A stretch of DNA of 64,000 bases from Lachnospiraceae bacterium (lineage in GTDB: Bacteria; Bacillota; Clostridia; Lachnospirales; Lachnospiraceae). Both the position numbers and the translations under genes were made by a program. Of this stretch, positions 8,501 through 16,611 are shown in pieces. The stretch's first letter is position 1; the number at the start of each line of letters is the position of its first letter. Below the pieces are notes generated by a model. That model was not told the DNA's origin. It saw nothing but the letters and a program-made list of their open reading frames with translations, and did not search any database. The stretch spans positions 62,001 through 126,000 of the forward strand of contig JAFVSN010000006.1 of assembly GCA_017503735.1 (NCBI GenBank), given 5' to 3'.

Positions 8501-10099
8501 ATGAAAAAACGAGCTACTTCCGTGATTGCGATGTTTACTATGATTGCATCGGTTCTCATGGCAATCATCGTTACCGCAACCGGTACGACAACCACGGCCA
8601 CCTTCTGGTCACTGGTTCCGCCGATTATCGCAATTGCATTGGCACTTATTACAAAAGAAGTGTACTCTTCTTTATTCCTCGGCATCGTTGTCGGCAGTAT
8701 TCTTGCCTGCAACCGTTCCGCTACGGTTGCCGTTGACCACGTAGTCAGTGACGGCTTAATCGCAGCAATCGAAGACACCGCAGGAATTTTTCTTTTCCTT
8801 GTTATCTTAGGTATTCTTGTTGCTTTAATTAACAAAGCCGGCGGAAGCGCTGCTTTCGGGCGTTGGGCACAGACCCATATCAAAACCCGCATCGGAGCTC
8901 AATTTGCCACTTTTGCTTTGGGTATTCTTATTTTTATTGATGACTATTTTAACTGTCTGACTGTTGGTTCGGTAATGCTTCCTGTAACCGATAACCATAA
9001 AATATCCCGAGCAAAGCTCAGTTATTTAATCGACGCCACTGCCGCTCCGATTTGTATGATTGCACCGATCAGTTCCTGGGCTGCTGCGGTTTCGGAATAT
9101 ACAAAGGGTACCGGCATGAACGGATTCGAATTATTTGTAAAGGCAATTCCGTATAACTTTTATTCCCTTTTGACCTTTGTATTCATTATTGTACTCGTTT
9201 TATCCAAGCGGGATTTCGGTCCGATGGCGAAACACGAAAAGAATGCCTTGGAAAAAGGTGACTTGTTTTCCACCGAAGAACGCGTAAACGGCTCGGAAAA
9301 CGAAACCAACGCAAAAGGTCGCGTATTAGACTTAGTATTACCTATTCTTCTTTTGATTGCAGTATCTGTTTATGCACTGATTTATAACGGAGGCTTTTTT
9401 AATGCCGATTCTACCAATCACGGCAATCTCATCGGAGCATTTTCCGACACCACTGCCGGAACCGCACTTCCGTGGGGCGCAATCATTGCTCTTATTGTAA
9501 TTGTGGCTTACCTGGTTTGTCGCAAACTGATTACCTTTAAAGATGCCATGGACTGCGTCCCGAAGGGATTTACCGCCATGGTACCGGCAATCACCATTCT
9601 TACCTTTGCCACCGCATTAAAAAATATTACATCTACCTTATTGCAATCCGATGTCTTTGTTAAGACAGTTATGGATAGCGGGTTAAAGAACTTCACCAGT
9701 CTTCTGCCGGCAGTTATTTTCCTGATTGCCTGCCTGTTGGCCTTTGCTACCGGCACCTCCTGGGGCACCTTCGGTATCTTAATCCCGATCGTCTGCAATA
9801 TGTTTGACCCGAGCAATCCGATTTTCTATATCGGTATGTCCGCGTGTCTGGCAGGTGCGGTATGCGGTGACCATTGTTCCCCGATCAGCGACACCACGAT
9901 TATGTCCTCGGCCGGAGCCCAATGTGTCCATGTAAATCATGTGTCCACACAGCTTCCGTACGCAATTACCGTGGCTGCAATCAGTTTTGTATGTTTCCTT
10001 GTTGCAGGCTTTGTACAAAGCGCACTCCTGTGTCTTGCACTGGGTGCTGTACTGATTCTCGGATTCTTTGCCGTACTCCGCCTGATTCAAAAAAGGTGA
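8501..10099 (+). CDS. NhaC family Na+/H+ antiporter
   Basis: This 532-residue membrane protein has roughly twelve hydrophobic segments. Conserved blocks of the NhaC/YuiF antiporter superfamily are visible: FIDDYFNCLTVGSVMLPVTD near residue 145, IDATAAPICMIAPISSWAA near 178, TGTSWGTFGILIPI near 417 and GDHCSPISDTTIMSSAGAQC near 455. The acidic DD pair in the first block is the expected ion-binding region. It would exchange Na+ (or an organic anion) for protons in the cytoplasmic membrane. It has its own consensus promoter and an AAAGGAG site. Confidence 0.85.
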   Translation: MKKRATSVIAMFTMIASVLMAIIVTATGTTTTATFWSLVPPIIAIALALITKEVYSSLFLGIVVGSILACNRSATVAVDHVVSDGLIAAIEDTAGIFLFLVILGILVALINKAGGSAAFGRWAQTHIKTRIGAQFATFALGILIFIDDYFNCLTVGSVMLPVTDNHKISRAKLSYLIDATAAPICMIAPISSWAAAVSEYTKGTGMNGFELFVKAIPYNFYSLLTFVFIIVLVLSKRDFGPMAKHEKNALEKGDLFSTEERVNGSENETNAKGRVLDLVLPILLLIAVSVYALIYNGGFFNADSTNHGNLIGAFSDTTAGTALPWGAIIALIVIVAYLVCRKLITFKDAMDCVPKGFTAMVPAITILTFATALKNITSTLLQSDVFVKTVMDSGLKNFTSLLPAVIFLIACLLAFATGTSWGTFGILIPIVCNMFDPSNPIFYIGMSACLAGAVCGDHCSPISDTTIMSSAGAQCVHVNHVSTQLPYAITVAAISFVCFLVAGFVQSALLCLALGAVLILGFFAVLRLIQKR

Positions 10100-10106
10100 T
10101 GCATCA

Positions 10107-10135
10107 TTCACATTTTACGGAAATTATGGTACACT
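10107..10135 (+). promoter_or_regulatory. Probable promoter of flavin reductase gene
   Basis: TTCACA (10107-10112) and TACACT (10130-10135) are 17 bases apart, between the antiporter stop and the flavin reductase start. Confidence 0.5.
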
Positions 10136-10165
10136 ATAGAAAAGAAAATGAAAGAAGGATTTTTC

Positions 10166-10669
10166 ATGCACACATTTCAACCGTATCCGGCAGACATGCT
10201 GGAACTGAATCCGTTTACGAAAATCGGAAAAGAATGGATGTTAATTACAGCCGGCAACAAAGAAAAAGCCAACACCATGACCGCTTCCTGGGGAGGCTTA
10301 GGCATTATGTGGGGCAAAAACGTTGCCTACGTCTTTGTACGTGACAGTCGCTATACCAAAGAATTCATCGATGCAAGCGATACCTTTTCCCTTACCTTTT
10401 TCGGGGAACAGCATCCGGCACTGAAATATCTCGGTACCGTATCCGGCAGAGTCGAGGACAAAATCGCGGGTGCACGTTTCAACCTAAACTACAGCGATGA
10501 CACCCCGTTTATCGATGAAGGCAACCTCGTTTTCATCTGCAAAAAACTTTCTGCCACCCGCATGACCGCGGATCAATTCATCGACCCGAAGCTTGTGGAT
10601 ATGTTCTACAAAGACGGCGATATGCACACCATGTATGTAGGCGAGATTACACAGATTTTAGCCAGATAA
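10166..10669 (+). CDS. Flavin reductase family protein (flavoredoxin-like)
   Basis: This FMN-binding split-barrel protein has about 167 residues. The block NTMTASWGGLGIMWGKNVAYVFVRDSRYT binds the flavin in this family, and FSLTFF follows as in flavoredoxin-type proteins. It probably carries electrons or reduces small substrates using FMN. ATG 10166, preceded by AAGAAGGA at good distance, is preferred to the ATG six codons upstream, which lies before the ribosome binding site. A strong terminator closes the transcript. Confidence 0.8.
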   Translation: MHTFQPYPADMLELNPFTKIGKEWMLITAGNKEKANTMTASWGGLGIMWGKNVAYVFVRDSRYTKEFIDASDTFSLTFFGEQHPALKYLGTVSGRVEDKIAGARFNLNYSDDTPFIDEGNLVFICKKLSATRMTADQFIDPKLVDMFYKDGDMHTMYVGEITQILAR

Positions 10670-10678
10670 CAAAACAAA

Positions 10679-10717
10679 ACGGCCGATTGCGACATACTCA
10701 ATACCGCAATCGGCCGT
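10679..10717 (+). terminator. Terminator of the flavin reductase gene
   Basis: A perfect 13-bp stem (ACGGCCGATTGCG with CGCAATCGGCCGT) with a 13-nt loop is followed by CTTTTCTTT. It starts 10 bases after the stop codon. Confidence 0.9.
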
Positions 10718-10807
10718 CTTTTCTTTACATACCGGTACGTTCCGTAAGGTTATGTATCATCTCTTTCATCAGACTCGGTAAAACCGGTCTTCCGAATTAT
10801 TGTTCTT

Positions 10808-13132
10808 TTACAATTTCCGATACAAGTCACAGATTCTATCGTATTGTGCCAATAAACGCTGTTGCTTGTCGTACAATTCTTCCGGCATACTATCTCTTGT
10901 CATCTGCTCCATCTCGTATGCCAAATCCCCTAATTCCGTTGCACCGACGGAATACGCATTGTTTTTAAACCCATGAATGCGGATACAATAATTTTTAAAA
11001 TCCTTTTCTTCACTATACTTCAATAACTCTGACTTTATCGGTAGATTTACAAACGTTTCAAACAACTCCATAAAAAGCGCTTCATCACCTCCGCACAACA
11101 TCAAACTTTTCCCATAATCAAACTCAGGGAAGCACTTTGTAAGTTTCGAAAACGCTTTTACACTAACGGGAGCCGGTTCCGCAACACCGTCTTCGTCTCC
11201 TTGTACCGATTCAACGTTCTTTGTAACGACCTCCGTTTGCGTCCGTTTTTCATCGCTTTGTCCTAACGGGCAAATCAGATCCGCCGGTAAATGTTTCAAT
11301 AACATCTTGTCCAATTTCTCCGGCAAAATCGGTTTCGACAGGAAATCATCAAACCCTTCCCGTAAATACCGCTCTCTGTCACCCTTGATGGCATTTGCCG
11401 TCAACATCACAACCGGAATTCCCTCACAAAGGTTTTCCGTTTTCATTACATGCAATGTTTCAATTCCGTCCATTCCCGGCATCATATGATCCAAAAACAC
11501 AAGGTGCACCTTCTCCTTTTTCAGGAACTCCAGACACTCCACACCGCTTTGCGCTTCTATTACCTGAATCTTTGTATGCTTCATCAACTCCCTGACAACC
11601 TTCAAGTTCATTGTATGGTCGTCAACAACCAGTACCTTTGCTTCCGGTGCCTCAAATCCGGAACGATATACATTCCGTGCCTGAAGAAATCTCGTTCGAA
11701 AATTTCCCAAAGGTTCCTTGTTTATCACTTTTTGCATCAGCTCAAAGGAAAACTCGCTTCCCTTTTCATATTCACTATGCACGTTCAGTTCACTGCCCAT
11801 TAACTCTAAAAGCTGTTGCACGATATTGATTCCGAGGCCGGTTCCCTCTATCTCCCGGTTCCGCTCCATATCAACCCGCCGATATGCCTGTTTCACCTTA
11901 TCAATATCTTCCGGTTTGATTCCGATTCCGGTGTCTTTTACGCTACAATACAATTTGTAATCTTCCCCGACCGCTTCTCCCGTTATCTTTAGCGTAACGG
12001 TTCCCCGTTCTGTATATTTCACCGCATTGGTAAGCAGATTCAACAAAATCTGACGGATTCGCTTATCGTCTCCGAAATACTCCGAAGGAATCTCCGGTGC
12101 AATATCAAAATCGAAGGCCAATCTCTTGTCTCCTGTCTTCAGGGAAATCATGTTATAAATATCATTCAAAAGGCTTCCCATCTCGTACCGTACCGGCACC
12201 AGTTCCATCATTCCGGATTCAATCTTAGACGAATCCAGAATATCATTCACAATACTAAGAAGCAACATGGCAGAATCTTTCACATCACCGGCATACTGCT
12301 TCGTCACATCCTCATCGCTTTCCCGCAAAATCATTTCGTTCATGCCGATTAATGAATTGATCGGTGTTCGAATTTCATGAGATACTCTGGCCAGAAACTG
12401 CGTCTTGGCATGATTTGCCCGCTCGGCTTCTTCTTTTGCCTTCTCCAATTCTGCAGTCAGTTTTACCTTCTCCAGACTCCCGCTCACAATTTTATAAATA
12501 CTGCCGCATACCACTATGAACGCAATATACGCAAGACACCGAGGAATCACAAAATAAAGCATAAGACTGAATGCCGGATTCTCATTCACTTTCGTCAGCG
12601 TAAAAATCCCGTCTACGATATAGTTCTGTACTTTGTCCTGCGTTAAAAGAACCATATTGGCATCACATAAACCGTACCGGTAGCCGCCGTATACAGTAAT
12701 CACGGTACTGATGATTGCCATACCGTATACAGAACGAGTCAGACGTTTTGACGAATACAACATCGCATACAGAAGAGGCAAAATCGTTGCCAACATAACA
12801 TGGTAAGTAAGATATACCCCCATTATGGTGAGTACGGTAAACACACTAAGCAGAATAAAAAACTTTATTTTCCGGTTTGACAAAGGGACCAGCCTCGTCA
12901 CCACAAACATGATAAAATAAATAATCACAGACGCAATATAAGCCTTTTGCATCAAACTCTGTTCAATTACAAATACTCCCGTCAGATTTAATACAAACGC
13001 TACCGTAAATACAAGCATCATGATGGAGAAACAACGCATCACATATTTATTTGCAATGTACTCATTATCTTCGATGTAAACCGAAATTTCATCCTTTTTT
13101 CCTTTCATTTTTTCCTTCGATTGAAATTTCAT
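10808..13132 (-). CDS. Membrane-bound hybrid histidine kinase (HisKA-HATPase-REC-HPt)
   Basis: This 774-residue signalling protein has an N-terminal membrane region with about six hydrophobic segments (residues 30-215), then a short coiled coil. HisKA follows with the phospho-histidine in FLARVSHEIRTPINS near residue 250, then HATPase (NLLTNAVKYTERG, DTGIGI, GTGLGINIV). A receiver domain has VLVVDDHTMN and the aspartate in VFLDHMMPGMDG. The C-terminal HPt domain carries histidine in IRIHGFKNNAYS near residue 720. All four phosphorelay elements are present in one chain. There is no response regulator gene next to it. GGAGGAGG precedes the ATG. The sensed signal is unknown. Confidence 0.88.
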   Translation of the reverse strand: MKFQSKEKMKGKKDEISVYIEDNEYIANKYVMRCFSIMMLVFTVAFVLNLTGVFVIEQSLMQKAYIASVIIYFIMFVVTRLVPLSNRKIKFFILLSVFTVLTIMGVYLTYHVMLATILPLLYAMLYSSKRLTRSVYGMAIISTVITVYGGYRYGLCDANMVLLTQDKVQNYIVDGIFTLTKVNENPAFSLMLYFVIPRCLAYIAFIVVCGSIYKIVSGSLEKVKLTAELEKAKEEAERANHAKTQFLARVSHEIRTPINSLIGMNEMILRESDEDVTKQYAGDVKDSAMLLLSIVNDILDSSKIESGMMELVPVRYEMGSLLNDIYNMISLKTGDKRLAFDFDIAPEIPSEYFGDDKRIRQILLNLLTNAVKYTERGTVTLKITGEAVGEDYKLYCSVKDTGIGIKPEDIDKVKQAYRRVDMERNREIEGTGLGINIVQQLLELMGSELNVHSEYEKGSEFSFELMQKVINKEPLGNFRTRFLQARNVYRSGFEAPEAKVLVVDDHTMNLKVVRELMKHTKIQVIEAQSGVECLEFLKKEKVHLVFLDHMMPGMDGIETLHVMKTENLCEGIPVVMLTANAIKGDRERYLREGFDDFLSKPILPEKLDKMLLKHLPADLICPLGQSDEKRTQTEVVTKNVESVQGDEDGVAEPAPVSVKAFSKLTKCFPEFDYGKSLMLCGGDEALFMELFETFVNLPIKSELLKYSEEKDFKNYCIRIHGFKNNAYSVGATELGDLAYEMEQMTRDSMPEELYDKQQRLLAQYDRICDLYRKL

Positions 13133-13204
13133 TTTTGCCTCCTCCTTCCGTCTGTCCTGCTTAGCAAAAGCAGGCCGTCTCCATGACGACCCGCCCTATT
13201 TTAC

Positions 13205-14488
13205 CTACTTTACTTCAATCTTCTCTTTTCCGCCCATATACGGCTGTAAAGCCTTCGGAATATTGATACTTCCGTCCTCATTTAAGTTATTCTCAAGGAA
13301 CGCAATCAGCATACGCGGCGGAGCCACCACAGTATTATTCAACGTATGAGCAAAGTACTTTCCATCCGCACCGTTGACACGAATCTTCAAACGACGCGCC
13401 TGCGCATCCCCAAGGTTAGAACAGCTACCAACCTCGAAATACTTCTTCTGACGCGGAGACCATGCTTCAACATCAATGGACTTCACCTTAAGGTCAGCTA
13501 AATCACCGGAACAGCACTCTAAGGTTCTTACCGGAATATCCATGGTACGGAACAAATCTACGGTATTCTGCCACAGCTTATCAAACCAAACCGGGGATTC
13601 CTCCGGCTTACAAACTACGATCATCTCCTGCTTTTCAAACTGATGAATACGATATACGCCACGCTCCTCAATACCGTGAGCACCCTTTTCCTTACGGAAG
13701 CACGGAGAATAGCTGGTCAGGGTATGCGGTAAAGACTCTTCCTGTAAAATCGTATCAATATACTTTCCGATCATGGAATGCTCACTGGTACCGATCAGGT
13801 ACAAATCTTCACCTTCGATCTTATACATCATGGCATCCATTTCCGCAAAGCTCATAACCCCGGTCACTACGTTGCTACGAATCATAAACGGCGGAATACA
13901 ATAGGTAAAACCTCTGTCAATCATAAAATCGCGCGCGTAGGAAATAATCGCGGAATGAAGTCTTGCAATATCACCCATCAGGTAATAGAACCCGTTCCCG
14001 GCTACCTTTCTTGCCGCATCCAGGTCAATGCCGTTTAATTTTTCCATAATATCGGTATGGTACGGAATCTCAAACTCCGGCACCACCGGTTCTCCGTATC
14101 GCTGTACTTCCACGTTTTCACTATCATCCTTACCGATCGGTACACTCGGATCAATGATATTCGGGATGGTCATCATAATTTTTAAAACTTTCTCGGAAAG
14201 CTCTGCTTCCTTTGCCTCTAACTCGGAAAGACGCACTGCAAACTCTTCTACCTGCTTCTTCTTTGCCTCTGCTTCTTCCTTTAAGCCCTTTGCCATAAGG
14301 CCGCCGATTTCCTTGGAAATACGCTTTCTGTCCGCACGAAGGTTATCTGCCTCCTGCTGGGTCGCGCGTGCTTCCTTATCAAGTTCGATTACCTCATCTA
14401 CAAGCGGAAGCTTAGAATCCTGAAACTTATTACGGATATTCTGCTTCACAATTTCCGGGTTCTCTCTCACAAATTTAAGATCTAACAT
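13205..14488 (-). CDS. serS: Seryl-tRNA synthetase
   Basis: This class II synthetase of 427 residues charges tRNA-Ser with serine. The N-terminal MLDLKFVRENPEIVKQN region begins the long tRNA-binding coiled coil (about residues 25-105). Motif 2 (SYSPCFRKEKGAHGIEERGVYRIHQFEKQE) and motif 3 (LNNTVVAPPRMLIAFLENN) are clear, as is the serine-site TGTSE-like LIGTSEHSM. The start at 14488 follows AGGAGGA by 7 bases; the upstream in-frame extension lies in the leader. Expression is controlled by a T-box leader. Confidence 0.96.
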   Translation of the reverse strand: MLDLKFVRENPEIVKQNIRNKFQDSKLPLVDEVIELDKEARATQQEADNLRADRKRISKEIGGLMAKGLKEEAEAKKKQVEEFAVRLSELEAKEAELSEKVLKIMMTIPNIIDPSVPIGKDDSENVEVQRYGEPVVPEFEIPYHTDIMEKLNGIDLDAARKVAGNGFYYLMGDIARLHSAIISYARDFMIDRGFTYCIPPFMIRSNVVTGVMSFAEMDAMMYKIEGEDLYLIGTSEHSMIGKYIDTILQEESLPHTLTSYSPCFRKEKGAHGIEERGVYRIHQFEKQEMIVVCKPEESPVWFDKLWQNTVDLFRTMDIPVRTLECCSGDLADLKVKSIDVEAWSPRQKKYFEVGSCSNLGDAQARRLKIRVNGADGKYFAHTLNNTVVAPPRMLIAFLENNLNEDGSINIPKALQPYMGGKEKIEVK

Positions 14489-14623
14489 AGTATGTCCTCC
14501 TGTAACATATATTTTCTTTTTAATACCTAACCATTCTCCCACCGTCTCCTGACCGTTGTACCTATAATGAAACTGACTCATCCCTTATCTCTGGACGTTT
14601 TTTCTTTCCGTGACAAACAAAAA

Positions 14624-14831
14624 CCGTCCCACAGCATAAGCCATGGGACGGAGTGTAATCCGCGTTGCCACCCACATTGCCGGTTTCCCGACCACTCGTG
14701 TACGCTGTACGGGGCGTTCCCCGGGCTTTCACCCTGACTCCGAAGGTGGAAAGAATCTTTTGCTTATCTGCTTACACCAACCGCAGACTCTCTGAAAAGC
14801 ATAAAACTCGTAGCCTTCATCATTATCATTG
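14624..14831 (-). promoter_or_regulatory. T-box leader (tRNA-Ser sensing) of serS
   Basis: On the minus strand the leader shows the Stem I AGAGAGTCTGCGGTTGGTGTAAG pattern (positions about 14800-14770), then TTTCCACC with a UCC serine codon at 14750-14748 as the likely specifier followed by a purine. The T-box core GGGTGGCAACGCGG lies at 14673-14660. A terminator stem (14651-14624, CCGTCCCA with TGGGACGG then a U tract) follows. Uncharged tRNA-Ser would pair with the specifier and T-box and prevent termination. The pairing model is established for T-boxes; the specifier assignment is my reading. Confidence 0.9.
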
Positions 14832-14837
14832 CACTAT

Positions 14838-14866
14838 ATTATACCGCAAACTATTGCAAAATGCAA
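14838..14866 (-). promoter_or_regulatory. Promoter of the serS T-box leader
   Basis: On the minus strand TTGCAT (14866-14861) and TATAAT (14843-14838) are separated by exactly 17 bases, placing the start of transcription near 14831. Confidence 0.8.
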
Positions 14867-14870
14867 GAAC

Positions 14871-15806
14871 CTATTCTTCTGCCGGTTCCGTTTTTTCTTC
14901 CGTCGAAACGTTCTTTTCCACATTTAGATAAGGATTTCCGTTTGACGCTGTTACATTTGCAAACTTTCTTTTATATACTTCCGTATTCTGTACAAACTTT
15001 AACAGCTCCGTCGGAAACTTTACCGTGCCCGGTCCAAACGGATTGACCACCAAACCGGTATGTCCTTTTTCCACATAATGAATAATTCCCGGAAGGAAAA
15101 ATGCCACAACCTGTCTCGGTTGTCCCTTGCTGAATGCATCCTTCCATGCAGACAAAGCAAACTGATCCGTAAACGCCGGAAATACCGTTTTTTCCGGGTC
15201 CTCAAGATCCTTCAACGAGCGGAAACCAACCGGCGCATCCTTCCCGTATCCAAAAGTTCCGTCTTCCTGTAACATTGGCGGACATCCCATATAAAGCGGA
15301 ATCAAAAACTTCGTTTCACATAACTCGTATAACAAAACGTCCATGTATATTTTATTGGTATAGAGACGAGCATACTCCATCATCAGACCAAGCAATCTCG
15401 GATTCTCCACAATCCGGTTCGGAACCGTTTCATCCACCGGCTTTACACTGCTCAGTACCGCAAAACGTTGTACTTCTTCCTCTTTCTCCACATCAATACA
15501 GATTCCGACTCTTCCGTTTTTTGCCGATTCCAGCATTTCACGCGGACCTGCTTCAAGTGCTAATACATGCACCTCACGGACCGGTTCATCCGGCTGGTAC
15601 AAATACATTGTATCGCCTTCTCTTATCTTTCCGTGAATGGTTCCGAGCACAATCACGCCCTGCAAACGGCTGGTCTCATAAACTTCCTCTACTAAAAAAC
15701 TATTCCGGTAGGTCCGTCTTTTCTTTTCCTTTGCATACTCTGTAGACAAAGTCTCCGCCTTCCGTGCCTGTTTATTCCCGTGGAACCAGGACCTTTTCTT
15801 TCCCAT
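14871..15806 (-). CDS. SseB-like protein with N-terminal EF-Tu-domain-2-like barrel
   Basis: The 311-residue product has two parts. Residues about 35-110 (VEEVYETSRLQGVIVLGTIHGKIREGDTMYLY...VLALEAGPREMLESAKNGRVGICID) look like the beta-barrel domain 2 of translational GTPases. Residues about 135-285 resemble the SseB N-terminal domain: KFLIPLYMG, VFPAFTDQFALSAW and LVVNPFGPGTVKFP. SseB overproduction was linked to enhanced serine sensitivity in E. coli; the biochemical role is unknown. No GTPase domain is present. The gene overlaps the end of tcdA by 35 bases and lies just upstream of serS, a suggestive but unproven link. The domain reading is by eye. Confidence 0.65.
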   Translation of the reverse strand: MGKKRSWFHGNKQARKAETLSTEYAKEKKRRTYRNSFLVEEVYETSRLQGVIVLGTIHGKIREGDTMYLYQPDEPVREVHVLALEAGPREMLESAKNGRVGICIDVEKEEEVQRFAVLSSVKPVDETVPNRIVENPRLLGLMMEYARLYTNKIYMDVLLYELCETKFLIPLYMGCPPMLQEDGTFGYGKDAPVGFRSLKDLEDPEKTVFPAFTDQFALSAWKDAFSKGQPRQVVAFFLPGIIHYVEKGHTGLVVNPFGPGTVKFPTELLKFVQNTEVYKRKFANVTASNGNPYLNVEKNVSTEEKTEPAEE

Positions 15807-16500
15807 TGTCTTTCTCCTCTCGCAACAAATCTTTGATTACTTCCCCGGCAATTAACAGCCCTGCCACCGGTGGAACAAACGATATACTTCCCGGTACAGA
15901 GCATTCCGGATTTTTTATAGGTTCCTCTTTTGAAAACAAAACTTTCAAATGGGTAATTCCCCGTTTTTTCAATTCTCTTCGCATTACCTTTGCCAGAGGA
16001 CAAACGGAAGTCTTACTGATATCCGCTATTTCAAACCGGGAAGCATCCAACTTATTTCCGGTTCCCATACAACTGATAATCGGAACGCCCGCTTCTTTTG
16101 CCCTCTTTACAAGCTCCAACTTTGCGGTTACGGTATCCACCGCATCCACCACATAATCATAACAGGAAAAATCAAATTCATCCGCAGACTCCGGTAAGAA
16201 GAAACAATCCCTGCATTCCACCTTCATTTCGGGATGAACGGAATACAGCCTTTGTGCCATCACTTCCGTCTTTTTCTGGCCGATCGTATCGTAGGTTGCG
16301 ATAATCTGACGGTTGATGTTACTCTCGCTTACCACATCTTTATCAACCAACGTCAGCATTCCCACTCCGGCACGTCCCAAGGCTTCTGCCACATATCCGC
16401 CTACACCTCCGATGCCAAATACCGCTACATGCATCCCGGCAAGCCGGTCCACACCGTCTTTGCCGATTAAATATGCCGTCCGCTCCATGGATTCCTTCAT
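15772..16500 (-). CDS. tcdA: tRNA threonylcarbamoyladenosine dehydratase (TcdA/CsdL, ThiF/E1-like)
   Basis: This 242-residue E1-like enzyme cyclises t6A to ct6A at tRNA position 37 using ATP. The nucleotide loop is VFGIGGVGGYVAEALGRAGVG near residue 27, followed by DKDVVSESNINRQ and the VVDAVDTVTAKL block. SGMGTGNKLD-like SCMGTGNKLD and RRELKKRGI are characteristic of TcdA rather than MoeB. ATG 16500 after GGGAG is preferred over the longer frame, whose extra residues fall in a terminator hairpin. It overlaps the SseB-like gene by 35 bases, implying one transcript. Confidence 0.88.
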   Translation of the reverse strand: MKESMERTAYLIGKDGVDRLAGMHVAVFGIGGVGGYVAEALGRAGVGMLTLVDKDVVSESNINRQIIATYDTIGQKKTEVMAQRLYSVHPEMKVECRDCFFLPESADEFDFSCYDYVVDAVDTVTAKLELVKRAKEAGVPIISCMGTGNKLDASRFEIADISKTSVCPLAKVMRRELKKRGITHLKVLFSKEEPIKNPECSVPGSISFVPPVAGLLIAGEVIKDLLREEKDNGKEKVLVPRE

Positions 16501-16525
16501 ATTACTTCTCCCGTTTTTCCTAATA

Positions 16526-16568
16526 AAATGAGGCTGACGCAATAGTGTATCCTGCACCAGCCCCATTT
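16526..16568 (-). terminator. Terminator downstream of nrdD
   Basis: AAATGAGGCTG (16526-16536) pairs with CAGCCCCATTT (16558-16568) with one mismatch, and the minus strand continues with TTTTATT. It separates nrdD from tcdA. Confidence 0.65.
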
Positions 16569-16611
16569 ACTATTTTACACTGATTCCGACTCTTTTGCAA
16601 GTCATTTCGTC

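Noticed and set aside
13133-13204. A terminator between serS and the hybrid kinase gene
   Set aside because: Only a 5-bp stem without a U-tract is visible; the two genes may be cotranscribed or terminated differently.
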